Of a stretch of 64,000 nt of DNA, positions 46,891-55,798 are shown piece by piece. The notes under the pieces are model-generated. The model was not told the DNA's origin. It saw only the letters and a program-made list of their open reading frames with translations, and made no database searches. The stretch's first letter is position 1. Every line of letters starts with the position of its first letter. This stretch comes from Gemella haemolysans ATCC 10379 (GTDB lineage: Bacteria; Bacillota; Bacilli; Staphylococcales; Gemellaceae), in NCBI RefSeq assembly GCF_000173915.1, contig NZ_ACDZ02000014.1:186001-250000 (forward strand), written 5' to 3'. Both the position numbers and the translations under genes were made by a program.

Positions 46891-47514
46891 ATGAATTTAA
46901 TGATGTCTCTCGATTGGATTCTTTTAATTACTATGTCATTGGCTTTCTGTCAACAATTATTCTCAAGAAAATTTAATTTATTTGGAATATTGTCAATAGT
47001 AAGTTTAGCGACATATATTGCCTTACATTCTTATTCTACAGGATTTAGTATTTTTGTTCTATTGTTATTTATTGGAGGTATATCTCTAATAGGACTAGAG
47101 ATGTTTATTCCTGGTGGAATAGTTGGAACAGTAGGGATCATTACCGTGATTTATGCAATAATCTACATTAATAAGTCAACATATCATATTGCATTTATTT
47201 TAGTTATTTCTTTAATACTTGCAACGATACAATTTTATGTTAATAGAAATGTTTTTCATAAAAGGTTAATGTTATTAGATAGACTTGTTCTTAATGATTC
47301 TATCTCAACAGAAGATGGATATGTGGCGAGTGAAAGTAGATTAGAATTAATAGGAAAAAAACTTCAAGCATATACAGATTTACGTCCAGCAGGAGTGGCT
47401 GTTTTAGGAAATGAAAAGTTGGATGTAGTAACTGATGGAGATTTTATAGAAAAGGGTAATGAGGTAGAGATTATACGTGTAGAAGGAATGCGTATAGTAG
47501 TTAAAAAAATATAA
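46891..47514 (+). CDS. NfeD-family membrane protein (short, no protease domain)
   Basis: A 207-residue NfeD homologue with about four membrane helices (residues 8-125) and a C-terminal OB-fold domain (ELIGKKLQAYTDLRPAGVAVLG near 155, VVTDGDFIEKGNEVEIIRVEG near 178). The N-terminal ClpP-like protease domain found in long forms such as YqeZ is absent. NfeD proteins act with flotillin-like proteins in membrane microdomains, and floA follows 21 bp downstream, as expected. Confidence 0.93.
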   Translation: MNLMMSLDWILLITMSLAFCQQLFSRKFNLFGILSIVSLATYIALHSYSTGFSIFVLLLFIGGISLIGLEMFIPGGIVGTVGIITVIYAIIYINKSTYHIAFILVISLILATIQFYVNRNVFHKRLMLLDRLVLNDSISTEDGYVASESRLELIGKKLQAYTDLRPAGVAVLGNEKLDVVTDGDFIEKGNEVEIIRVEGMRIVVKKI

Positions 47515-47535
47515 AAATTTTAAGGAGGTAGTATT

Positions 47536-48525
47536 ATGCCAGAATTAATATTCTCAGGTATTATCGTAGTAGTTGTATTGATTGTGCTATCGATATTCTT
47601 TACTTTCTTCCCTCTTGGTCTTTGGATTAGTGCCATTGCCGCAGGAGTTAAGGTAAGTATCTTTACACTTGTTGGTATGCGACTAAGACGTGTTATTCCA
47701 AGTAGAGTAATTAATCCGATGATTAAAGCACATAAAGCTGGTTTAGCTGTTACTATTAATCAATTGGAAAGTCACTATTTAGCAGGGGGTAATGTTGATA
47801 GAGTAATCAATGCTCTTATCGCAGCTCACAGAGCTAACATAGTAAGTTTAACATTTGAACGTTGTGCTGCAATTGATTTAGCGGGACGTGATGTACTTCA
47901 AGCAGTTCAAATGAGTGTTAACCCTAAAGTTATTGAAACACCTTATATTGCAGGGGTTGCAATTAACGGTATTGAAGTAAAAGCAAAAGCAAGAATTACT
48001 GTTCGTGCAAACATTGAACGCTTAGTGGGGGGAGCTGGAGAAGAAACAGTTATCGCCCGTGTAGGTGAAGGTATCGTTTCAACAATTGGTTCTTCTGAAT
48101 CACACACAGTTGTTCTAGAAAATCCAGATAGAATTTCTAAAACAATTTTAGATAAGGGATTAGATGCAGGTACTGCATTTGAAATCCTATCAATTGATAT
48201 TCTAGATGTTGATATCGGTCAAAACATTGGTGCGAACTTACAAACAGAGCAAGCTATCGCAGATAAAAATATTGCTCAAGCAAAAGCTGAACAACGTCGT
48301 GCAATGGCGGTTGCAGCTGAACAAGAGATGAAAGCTAGAATTCAAGAAATGCGTGCGAAAGTTGTAGAAGCTGAAGCAGAATTACCATTAGCTATGGCGA
48401 AAGCTTTCCAACAAGGTAATCTTGGTATTATGGATTATATGAATTATAAGAATTTAGAAGCTGATACAGGTATGAGAGATTCAATAAAACGTATGTCACA
48501 ACCTGAAACAGGAGCAGGTAAATAA
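47536..48525 (+). CDS. floA: Flotillin-like protein FloA
   Basis: A 329-residue FloA (YqfA) that organises functional membrane microdomains. An N-terminal membrane hairpin (residues 3-40) precedes an SPFH/PHB domain and a coiled-coil tail with the repeated Ala-Glu pattern ([20 protein letters not shown] near 250). Sequence marks: [15 protein letters not shown] near 47 and [18 protein letters not shown] near 163. AAGGAGG precedes the ATG. In this operon three membrane-protein genes follow. Confidence 0.97.
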   Translation: MPELIFSGIIVVVVLIVLSIFFTFFPLGLWISAIAAGVKVSIFTLVGMRLRRVIPSRVINPMIKAHKAGLAVTINQLESHYLAGGNVDRVINALIAAHRANIVSLTFERCAAIDLAGRDVLQAVQMSVNPKVIETPYIAGVAINGIEVKAKARITVRANIERLVGGAGEETVIARVGEGIVSTIGSSESHTVVLENPDRISKTILDKGLDAGTAFEILSIDILDVDIGQNIGANLQTEQAIADKNIAQAKAEQRRAMAVAAEQEMKARIQEMRAKVVEAEAELPLAMAKAFQQGNLGIMDYMNYKNLEADTGMRDSIKRMSQPETGAGK

Positions 48526-48548
48526 TTAGATAAAAAGGAGGATGTGAA

Positions 48549-49028
48549 ATGTCATTTTTAATTTTCGCAGCACCAATAACATTTATCATAATTTTTGCTA
48601 TTTTCGTAATGGTTTTTGCTTCTGACAGTAAAAGATACAGAAAAAATTTAGATAATTCCAAACAAATGGAGCTAGATAATGCTCGAGCTCAAGCACTGAA
48701 GGCAGTTGAAGAGATGAAAAGAATCAAAGAAGCTGCCAATAAGGATTCTAATGAATTTAGAAATAGACAAAGTTCTTTATCTGATCAACAAGTTTATAAA
48801 GAAGATATATATGAACAACAAGTTGATAACTCTACTATGAACAAATATCAACAGTATTATAGTCAGAATTACAACAAAGGTCGTAATAAGTTTTCTATGC
48901 AAAGAAACTTTGACCAACCTAGTAATGCCAAAAATAATACAAAAAAATTAGAATTTTCTCAAGAAAATCTTGTTCGTGGATTGATTGCAAATGAGTATCT
49001 AAACAGAGACTCTAGGAGGGGAAGATGA
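48549..49028 (+). CDS. Single-pass membrane protein of the floA operon (unknown)
   Basis: A 159-residue protein with one N-terminal membrane helix (about residues 4-25), a charged helical segment (RAQALKAVEEMKRIKEAANK near 47) and a polar Gln/Asn/Tyr-rich middle. It ends in a conserved-looking block, LEFSQENLVRGLIANEYL, followed by a basic tail. I do not recognise the family. A similar C-terminal block ends the next protein, suggesting a shared partner. It lies 23 bp after floA with AAAAGGAGG before the ATG and overlaps the next gene by 4 bp (ATGA). Confidence 0.8.
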   Translation: MSFLIFAAPITFIIIFAIFVMVFASDSKRYRKNLDNSKQMELDNARAQALKAVEEMKRIKEAANKDSNEFRNRQSSLSDQQVYKEDIYEQQVDNSTMNKYQQYYSQNYNKGRNKFSMQRNFDQPSNAKNNTKKLEFSQENLVRGLIANEYLNRDSRRGR

Positions 49029-49354
49029 GTAGTTTAGTGATTCCTATAATTTTCCTAATAGTTTCACTTATTATTGATAAAGCGAAGAACAATAAAAAAA
49101 ATAATAAAGAAACTGTTAAGAAAGTTAAACAGAAGAAGAAAGCACCTAAACAAGATTATAAAAAGTATAATCAAAGAGATAATCATATTCCAAAACATGA
49201 ATCTTCACAGAAACAATTTTTTGAAAGGAAACCACGTGTTATAGTAGATAAGGAAAAAGAAATATTTTCAAATTCTTTAACTTTTGACAAAGAAAGAATT
49301 GTGAATGATATAATTTTTTCGGAGATTTTGTCTAAACCAAAAAGTAAAAGATAA
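49025..49354 (+). CDS. Small single-pass basic membrane protein of the floA operon (unknown)
   Basis: A 109-residue protein with an N-terminal membrane helix (residues 3-17), a very lysine-rich linker (KKNNKETVKKVKQKKKAPKQ near 25) and a C-terminal block LTFDKERIVNDIIFSEIL ending in KPKSKR. That block aligns with the C-terminus of the preceding protein (matching L, F, E, V, I, E and L positions). Translationally coupled to it through ATGA. No known function; a FloA/NfeD-associated role is inferred from operon position only. Confidence 0.75.
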   Translation: MSSLVIPIIFLIVSLIIDKAKNNKKNNKETVKKVKQKKKAPKQDYKKYNQRDNHIPKHESSQKQFFERKPRVIVDKEKEIFSNSLTFDKERIVNDIIFSEILSKPKSKR

Positions 49355-49371
49355 TAAATAGGAGGTATGAG

Positions 49372-49920
49372 ATGAAAAAATCATTTAACTATATTAGTTA
49401 TTGTATTTATTCATTTATGCCTCTTTATTTTATTTTACTTATTTATACTTTTGTAAAACAAGATTTAGATGCGCTCTTATTAACTACAATACTGATGATA
49501 ATATCTATTTTTTCTTTAATAATTCAAAATGGTAGTAAGCCTACAAATATATTTGTTTGTAGTAAAAAAGAAATTACTGGGAAAAGCGGTATTGATTATT
49601 ATTACTTAATTTTAATGATAATTATTACATTTTTGATTATAAATCAAAAACTTCAATTTTTATGGAAAATAGTTATACTATTAGTTCTATTCTATATGTT
49701 ATATATGATTTTATTTAAATATAAAAACTATATGTTAACATTATTAGGCTACAAAATGTACATAATTCGTGATAAAATAGTATATAGTAAAAAAAGTCAA
49801 GAAGAACTATATAAAATATTAAAAGATAAGAAGAGTTTGCAGATATTAGAAGTATCTAATAATATTTACATAGAGAATGAGAAATATAGTATGACGAATT
49901 TTTATTGTAAAGATTTTTAA
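49372..49920 (+). CDS. Polytopic membrane protein (unknown)
   Basis: A 182-residue protein with four predicted membrane helices (about residues 10-28, 33-52, 75-92, 97-113) and a C-terminal cytoplasmic region of about 60 residues (YIIRDKIVYSKKSQEELYKI, then EVSNNIYIENEKYSM). I recognise no family. It has a good ribosome binding site (AGGAGGT) 18 bp after the previous gene and 51 bp before the pdp start, so it may be cotranscribed with the floA group, pdp and deoC. Confidence 0.7.
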   Translation: MKKSFNYISYCIYSFMPLYFILLIYTFVKQDLDALLLTTILMIISIFSLIIQNGSKPTNIFVCSKKEITGKSGIDYYYLILMIIITFLIINQKLQFLWKIVILLVLFYMLYMILFKYKNYMLTLLGYKMYIIRDKIVYSKKSQEELYKILKDKKSLQILEVSNNIYIENEKYSMTNFYCKDF

Positions 49921-49971
49921 AAAGATATATTAGTTTATCTTTCAATGAAGAATATTTAAGGAGAATAACCT

Positions 49972-51275
49972 ATGAGAGTTGTTGATATCATAGATAAAAA
50001 GAAAAAAATAAAGAACTTACAAAATCTGAAATTGAATTTTTATTAGAAGGATACCTTAAAGGATCGGTACCTGATTATCAGATGAGTTCATTTTTAATGT
50101 CTGTATATTTTAATAATATGACAAAAGATGAGCTTACAAATTTCACTTTAACTATGAAAGATTCAGGTGATACAATCTACTTTGATAATCTAGATCATTA
50201 TCTTGTTGATAAACATTCAACAGGTGGAGTAGGCGATAAGGTTACAGTAGTTCTAGGGCCGATTTTATCAGCCGTAGGAATGGCTACAACAAAGTTATCG
50301 GGTAAAGGTTTAGGACACACTGGAGGAACGATTGATAAATTTGAATCAATAAGAAACTTTAAATTTAGTACTACAAAAGAAGAACTAGTAGAAGTAGCTA
50401 GTAAAACTGGAGTAGGACTAATGGGTTACAGCGACAATATTGTACCGTTAGATAAAAAAATCTATGCATTACGTGATGTGACTGCAACAGTAGACAGTAT
50501 ACCTTTAATAGCAAGTAGTATTATGAGTAAGAAATTGGCAATTCAATCTGATTTAATTATTTTAGATGTAAAAGTCGGTGACGGTGCTTTCATGAAAACT
50601 ATTGAAGATGCGAGAGAATTATCTCGTAGAATGGTTGAAATTGGAAATAGTGTAGGTAGAAAAACCATAGCAGTACTGACTAATATGGAAGAACCACTAG
50701 GGTATAATATTGGAAATGCTAATGAAATTGTGGAAGGAATAGAAGCCTTAAAAGGAAACTGGTCTGATGATCTTAAAGAAGTAGTTTATGAAATTGTCTA
50801 TCTAGCGTTAAAACACAAAGGTGAAGTTAAGACATACGAAGAAGCTGCTAAAAAAATAGATGAAGTTATTGCTAATGGGCGTGCTTTAGAGTTATTAAGA
50901 CAGTTCATTGAATTAAGTGGTGGTGATGGTGAAGTAGTAAATAATTATGAACTGTTACCAACGCCTAAATCAGTTTTAGAGGTATTTTCAGAAGAAGAAG
51001 GTTTTGTAACAAAAATCAAAGCAGAAGAAATTGGTAAAGCGGCGATGGTTATTGGTGCTGGTCGAGCTACAAAAGAAGATGAGGTTGATCATGCCGTAGG
51101 AATCGAACTTAAGAAAAAAGTCGGAGATAAAGTGGAAAAAGGTGAAATTATTGCTGAAATTTACTTTAACGATGAAAAAAATGTTCAATCTAGTAAAGCT
51201 ATGGTCATAGATGCCTATGTAATTGGACAAGAAAAAATAGAAAATATTAAAAATATATTAGAAGTTATAGAATAG
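49972..51275 (+). pseudogene. pdp: Pyrimidine-nucleoside phosphorylase with a frameshift at an A7 run
   Basis: Pdp phosphorolyses uridine, thymidine and deoxyuridine to base and (deoxy)ribose 1-phosphate. ATG 49972 follows AAGGAGAAT and starts MRVVDIIDKKKK, the normal Pdp N-terminus, but at the A7 run (50002-50008) the frame is lost and a TAG follows 14 codons later. One more A would restore KKNKELTKSEIEFLLEGYLKG and join the open frame, which reads from about 50010 to the stop at 51275. The rest is intact: KHSTGGVGDKV, KLSGKGLGHTGGT, SKKLAIQSD, VKVGDGAFM. An internal ATG at 50082 lacks a binding site. It is an inactivated gene, a slippage-restored gene, or a sequencing error. Confidence 0.85.
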
Positions 51276-51284
51276 AGGTAAAAA

Positions 51285-51923
51285 ATGGGACTAAATAAAT
51301 ATATAGATCATACAATATTAAAAGCAACAGCGAGTAGTTCGGATGTACAAAAACTTTGTGAGGAAGCAATTGAACATGAATTTTATAGTGTTTGTGTTAA
51401 TGGTTGTTATGTTGTAGATGCTAAACAATTTTTACAAGGAACAGATGTTAAAGTTGCCGCTGTAGTAGGATTTCCATTAGGTGCAATGACTACTGCTGCG
51501 AAAGTTTTTGAAGCAAAAGAAGCGGTAGAAAACGGAGCAAGCGAAATAGATATGGTTATCAATGTTGCTAAATTGAAAGATGGAGAGTTTGAATATGTTG
51601 AAAATGAAATCCGTCAAATAAAAGAGGCTATTGGAGATAATGTATTAAAAGTTATAATTGAAACTTGTTATTTAACTGATGAAGAGAAAGTTAAAGCTTG
51701 TGAGTTATCACTAGTAGCAAAAGCTGATTTTGTTAAAACATCAACAGGTTTTGGAACTGGCGGAGCAACGTATGAAGATGTCAAATTAATGAAGTCTGTA
51801 GTAGGTGATAATGCAAAAGTTAAAGCAAGTGGCGGAGTTAGAGATAAGGAAACTGCAGAAAAATATGTTGAGCTTGGAGCAGAGAGATTAGGAACAAGTT
51901 CAGGAATTGACATTGTAAAATAA
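51285..51923 (+). CDS. deoC: Deoxyribose-phosphate aldolase
   Basis: A 212-residue class I aldolase that splits 2-deoxyribose 5-phosphate into glyceraldehyde 3-phosphate and acetaldehyde, completing catabolism of deoxynucleosides begun by Pdp. Key segments are DHTILKATAS near 8, VVGFPLGAMTT near 65, the EIDMVINVAKLKDG stretch near 90, KVIIETCYLT near 123, and KTSTGFGTGGAT near 148, which holds the Schiff-base Lys. It starts 9 bp after pdp and ends at a terminator. Confidence 0.97.
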   Translation: MGLNKYIDHTILKATASSSDVQKLCEEAIEHEFYSVCVNGCYVVDAKQFLQGTDVKVAAVVGFPLGAMTTAAKVFEAKEAVENGASEIDMVINVAKLKDGEFEYVENEIRQIKEAIGDNVLKVIIETCYLTDEEKVKACELSLVAKADFVKTSTGFGTGGATYEDVKLMKSVVGDNAKVKASGGVRDKETAEKYVELGAERLGTSSGIDIVK

Positions 51924-51972
51924 TAATAAAAAGTAATTTAGAAGATTGTAAAAATATTTTCTGAATTACTTT
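51924..51972 (+). terminator. Terminator of pdp-deoC
   Basis: AAAAAGTAATTTAGAA pairs with TTCTGAATTACTTTTT. Confidence 0.82.
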
Positions 51973-52061
51973 TTTTCATTTAAGTTTAAAATAATAGTCA
52001 TAAAAAACGTATAATAGATAAGAAAACATTGTTTTTTATAGCTTATTCTATGCATTTATAG

Positions 52062-52189
52062 TATAATAAAAGATGGTTTATTATGGCGTGAAACAAGAAT
52101 CGTTATTATAAATTAATTCACGCAGGAGATTGTGGACTGATAAAAAAGACCACGTAATAAGATTAGAGAAATCGTAAAGGAGATTTTAA
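52062..52189 (+). promoter_or_regulatory. Promoter -10 and structured leader of cshB
   Basis: TATAAT (52062-52067, weak -35) precedes a roughly 115-base leader with a hairpin GCGTGAA/TTCACGC (52086-52123) and a small GTGG/CCAC stem (52132-52154). Long structured leaders are common on cold-responsive RNA helicase genes; autoregulation is inference. Confidence 0.5.
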
Positions 52190-53521
52190 ATGTTACCAAA
52201 GTCATTTGAACAGTATAAATTTAATGAATTTGTAAATAAGGCAGTAGTAGATTTAGGATTCGATAATCCTACAAAAATTCAAGAGAGAGTATTCTCACCA
52301 GTATTAAAGGGAAAAAATATAGTTGCAAAATCACAAACGGGAAGTGGGAAAAGTCATTCTTTCTTGCTACCAATTTTTAGTAAATTAGATGTAACTAAGA
52401 AAAAAACACAAAGTATAATTTTAGCACCAACAAGAGAATTATCTAGACAATTATATGATATGGCGTTACATATAGCTAGTTTTAGCGAAGAAGATATAAA
52501 AATTACACTATGTATCGGTGGGCAAGATTTAAATAGAGATATTGAAAGAGTATCTAATGCTCCACATATTATTATAGGTACACCAACTCGTGTATTAGAA
52601 TTAGATAAATCAAGTGCCTTAGCTATTAAAGAAGTTGAGAGTCTTGTTATTGATGAATGTGATATGATGATCGACTTAGGATTCATGGAAGATGTTGATA
52701 AAATTTCTAAAAGAGCAGCAGAAAATTGTCAATTTTTAGTATTCTCAGCGACTATACCAACACAAATGAATCACTTCTTAAAAAAATATCTAAAAAATGC
52801 ACAGCATATCGAAGTTGATAATGCAAAATTTGGAAAAATTGAATATATTTTAATCCCAGAGAAAAGTTCATCTCGTTTAGAAAAATTACACGAAATTACT
52901 ACAGTTATTAATCCATATTTAGCACTTATCTTTGCCAATAAGAAAACTGAAGTTGAAGAAGTAAGTAGCTATCTTATTTCTAAAGGATTAAATGTAGGTG
53001 TTCTACACGGAGATTTAACGCCACGTGAACGTAAACAAATGCAAAGAAGAATTAACAACTTAGATTTCACTTATGTTGTAGCAAGTGATTTAATGAGTCG
53101 TGGAATTGACATTGAAGGAGTGAGTCATGTAATTAACTTCAATATTCCTAATGATTTAGACTTTTTTATTCATAGAGCAGGACGTACTGGACGTGCAGGA
53201 TTAAGCGGAGACTGTATTACAATTTACAACAATAAAGATGAAGAAAAATTACAAGATTTAGAAAAACGTGGAATTGAATTTAATCACCAAGATATTAGAA
53301 ATGGTGAATTCGTTGAAGCTAAAGATAGAAATAAACGTCAAAGTAGAAAGAAAGTCGTAGCTGATCATAACTTAACTGAGAAATTAAAATCAAAAGTAAA
53401 AGTTTCTAAAAAAGTTAAACCAGGTTATAAGAAAAAATATAAATATAAAATGGATAAACTTAAACAAAAAGAAAGAAGAAAATTCGCTAAACGTAGCAAT
53501 AAGGCGAATAGAGGTAAATAA
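52190..53521 (+). CDS. cshB: DEAD-box RNA helicase CshB
   Basis: A 443-residue DEAD-box ATP-dependent RNA helicase acting in RNA decay, ribosome assembly and cold adaptation. Motifs: Q motif ([21 protein letters not shown] in part), Walker A SQTGSGKS near 48, PTRELSRQ (Ia), [10 protein letters not shown] near 128, motif II, FSATIP (III), [14 protein letters not shown] (V) and [10 protein letters not shown] (VI). Motif II reads DECD instead of DEAD. A lysine-rich tail (residues 385-443) likely binds RNA. CshB rather than CshA is supported by the nfo-zur neighbours, as in staphylococci. AAAGGAG precedes the ATG. Confidence 0.94.
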   Translation: MLPKSFEQYKFNEFVNKAVVDLGFDNPTKIQERVFSPVLKGKNIVAKSQTGSGKSHSFLLPIFSKLDVTKKKTQSIILAPTRELSRQLYDMALHIASFSEEDIKITLCIGGQDLNRDIERVSNAPHIIIGTPTRVLELDKSSALAIKEVESLVIDECDMMIDLGFMEDVDKISKRAAENCQFLVFSATIPTQMNHFLKKYLKNAQHIEVDNAKFGKIEYILIPEKSSSRLEKLHEITTVINPYLALIFANKKTEVEEVSSYLISKGLNVGVLHGDLTPRERKQMQRRINNLDFTYVVASDLMSRGIDIEGVSHVINFNIPNDLDFFIHRAGRTGRAGLSGDCITIYNNKDEEKLQDLEKRGIEFNHQDIRNGEFVEAKDRNKRQSRKKVVADHNLTEKLKSKVKVSKKVKPGYKKKYKYKMDKLKQKERRKFAKRSNKANRGK

Positions 53522-54396
53522 TGAAGAACTTGAAAATTGGATCACATGTATCAATGTCTGGAAAAGAAATGATGCTTGGTTCTGTAAAAGAAGCGGCTAG
53601 TTACAATAGTGATACATTCATGATTTATACTGGAGCTCCTCAAAATACTAGAAGAAAACCAATAGAAGAATTACATATTGAAGAAGCTCATAAGCTAATG
53701 GAAGAAAAAAATATAAGTGATATTGTAGTACATGCCCCTTATATTATTAATTTAGCAAACACTATTAAACCTGATATTTATCAACTTGCAGTTGATTTTC
53801 TAAGGCTAGAAATTGAAAGAACTGAAAAAATTGGTGCTAAAAATATCGTTTTACATCCAGGATCACATGTTAAGGCGGGAGCTGATGTAGGTATAGCAAG
53901 TATTGTTAAAGGATTAAATGAAGTCCTAACAAAAGATATGAAACCTAATATCGCTCTAGAAGTAATGGCTGGAAAAGGTAGTGAATGTGGAAGAACATTT
54001 GATGAAATTGCCCAGATTATTGATGGAGTTACATTAAATGAGAAGTTAACTGTTACCTTTGATACTTGTCACGTTTTTGAAGGTGGATATGATATCGTTA
54101 ATGATTTAGATGGAGTGCTTACTGAGTTTGATAAGATAGTAGGATTAGATAGAATTCAAGTTCTACATATTAATGACAGTAAAAATACATTAGGTGCACA
54201 TAAAGATCGTCATGAAAATATCGGATATGGTGGTATTGGATTTGATGCAATTAATAGGATTGTACACTTAGATGAGTTTGCCAATATTCCTAAAATTTTA
54301 GAAACACCTTGGTATGGTGAAAAGAAAGATGTTGCACCATATAAAGATGAGATCGAGATGCTAAGAAGTAAGACGTTTGTAGACTTTAAAAAATAG
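53521..54396 (+). CDS. nfo: Endonuclease IV
   Basis: A 291-residue zinc-dependent AP endonuclease that cuts DNA 5' of abasic sites in base-excision repair. Metal ligands sit in [11 protein letters not shown] near 68, VLHPGSH near 115, [11 protein letters not shown] near 148, [13 protein letters not shown] near 180, LHINDSKN near 217 and [14 protein letters not shown] near 230. Its ATG overlaps the cshB stop by one base (TAATG). Confidence 0.96.
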   Translation: MKNLKIGSHVSMSGKEMMLGSVKEAASYNSDTFMIYTGAPQNTRRKPIEELHIEEAHKLMEEKNISDIVVHAPYIINLANTIKPDIYQLAVDFLRLEIERTEKIGAKNIVLHPGSHVKAGADVGIASIVKGLNEVLTKDMKPNIALEVMAGKGSECGRTFDEIAQIIDGVTLNEKLTVTFDTCHVFEGGYDIVNDLDGVLTEFDKIVGLDRIQVLHINDSKNTLGAHKDRHENIGYGGIGFDAINRIVHLDEFANIPKILETPWYGEKKDVAPYKDEIEMLRSKTFVDFKK

Positions 54397-54415
54397 TAAG
54401 TACAGGAGGTTACCT

Positions 54416-54865
54416 ATGAAAATATCAGAAGAAAAAGTTGATAAGATAATGAAACTTTTAAAAGAAAAAGGATATAAATATACTGAGAAGAGAAAAGCTA
54501 TGGTTGAGCTATTAGTAAATGAGGATAGATATATAAATGCAAAATATGTTTCTGAGACTCTTGGTAAGATGTATCCTGGACTAAGTTTTGATACAATCTA
54601 TAGAAATCTAAGTACTTATGAAGAAATAGGGATTTTAGAAACAACTGAAATAAAAGGTGAAAAATATTTTAAAATCGGATGTTTAGAAACCGATCACCAT
54701 CATCACCACCATATATGCTTAGGATGTGGAAAAGCTAAGATTATTCATGTACATGTATGTGATAATTTAGAAATTGATGAGTTGAAAGGTTATCAAATTG
54801 ATGGGCATAAGTTCGAAGTTTATGGTTTATGTCCGGATTGTTTGAAAAAAGAGGATAAGAAATAA
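54416..54865 (+). CDS. zur: Fur-family zinc regulator Zur
   Basis: A 149-residue Fur-family metalloregulator. The winged helix is at about residues 15-85 (KYTEKRKAMVELLV, SFDTIYRNLSTYEEIGILETTEI), then a metal-binding C-terminus. DHHHHHHICLGCGK near 93 has six consecutive His and the first CxxC; CPDC near 143 is the second. The sequence KYTEKRK...INAKYVSE...YPGLSFDTIYRNL is very close to staphylococcal Zur as I remember it, and that gene also follows cshB and nfo. It should repress zinc-uptake genes when zinc is sufficient; the znu-type transporter genes found beside it in S. aureus are not here. Confidence 0.85.
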   Translation: MKISEEKVDKIMKLLKEKGYKYTEKRKAMVELLVNEDRYINAKYVSETLGKMYPGLSFDTIYRNLSTYEEIGILETTEIKGEKYFKIGCLETDHHHHHHICLGCGKAKIIHVHVCDNLEIDELKGYQIDGHKFEVYGLCPDCLKKEDKK

Positions 54866-55788
54866 TGTTTGAAGGTATTTTACCAATCTACAAGGAACGT
54901 GGAGTTACAAGTCACGATGTTGTTTTTAAAGTAAGAAAAATTCTTCAAATGAAAAAAATTGGGCACTCGGGTACACTAGATCCTGAAGTCGATGGAGTAT
55001 TATTACTGTTGCTTGGTGGAGCTACAAAAGTAAGTGATTATGCTATGGATTTAGGGAAAAGCTATAGAGCAGAAGTTTGCCTAGGTCTTAAGACTACAAC
55101 TGAAGATCTTACAGGTGAAATAGTAGATGATTGTAAAGTTAGTAATATTAACATTGACGAGCTAAAAGAAATTTTATCATCTATGATTGGAGAAATAGAA
55201 CAGACTCCTCCGATATATTCCGCAATTAAAGTTAATGGTAGAAAACTTTATGAATACGCTAGAAGAGGTCAATTTGATGTAGAAATTCCAACGAGAAAAG
55301 TTAATATATACGATATTACTTTTATAGAAAATAGTGAATATTATAAAGATGATAGATTTTACTTTTCAATTGATATAAGTTGTGGGAAAGGAACATATGT
55401 TCGAACTATAGCTACAAGTATTGGTGAAAAATTAAATTTACCAAGTACGATGAGTAAGTTAACAAGAACTAGAAGCGGTGAAATAACTTTGGAAAACTGT
55501 TTGAAGTTATCAGAAGTTGAGCAAAAAGTTCAAGATGGAAGTTTGGAACAAAGTCTTTTAAGAAAAGAATATGCTCTTGAGGAGTTTCAATTTGTTGAAA
55601 TACCGAAATTTAGAGCGAAACAAGTAATGAATGGTTTGAGGTTTAGAAAAAATCAATTTCCAGATTACGATTTTACAGATGGAATAGTTTTTACATATGA
55701 GAATGAGGCAATTGCAATTTATCATCTAAAAGATAAAGAAGATGAATTATTATCAGTAAAAACGACATTTCCAAAAATAATAGAGTAG
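54865..55788 (+). CDS. truB: tRNA pseudouridine-55 synthase
   Basis: A 307-residue TruB that forms pseudouridine 55 in the T-loop of tRNAs. The catalytic Asp is in KIGHSGTLDPEVDGVLLL near 36-52 (the usual DPxAxG is DPEVDG here). Other marks are PPIYSAIKVNGRKLYEYARRG near 112 (split motif) and CGKGTYVRTIA near 174. Its ATG overlaps the zur stop by one base. TruB and RibF adjacent is the typical Firmicute arrangement. Confidence 0.96.
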   Translation: MFEGILPIYKERGVTSHDVVFKVRKILQMKKIGHSGTLDPEVDGVLLLLLGGATKVSDYAMDLGKSYRAEVCLGLKTTTEDLTGEIVDDCKVSNINIDELKEILSSMIGEIEQTPPIYSAIKVNGRKLYEYARRGQFDVEIPTRKVNIYDITFIENSEYYKDDRFYFSIDISCGKGTYVRTIATSIGEKLNLPSTMSKLTRTRSGEITLENCLKLSEVEQKVQDGSLEQSLLRKEYALEEFQFVEIPKFRAKQVMNGLRFRKNQFPDYDFTDGIVFTYENEAIAIYHLKDKEDELLSVKTTFPKIIE

Positions 55789-55798
55789 GTAGATGAAG

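Noticed and set aside
52354-52686. 110-codon minus-strand ORF inside cshB
   Set aside because: Shadow of the helicase motifs in another frame; no start signals.
54691-54712. His6 run in zur as an artificial tag or vector sequence
   Set aside because: It is internal, in the position where Zur proteins naturally carry a His run before the CxxC motif.
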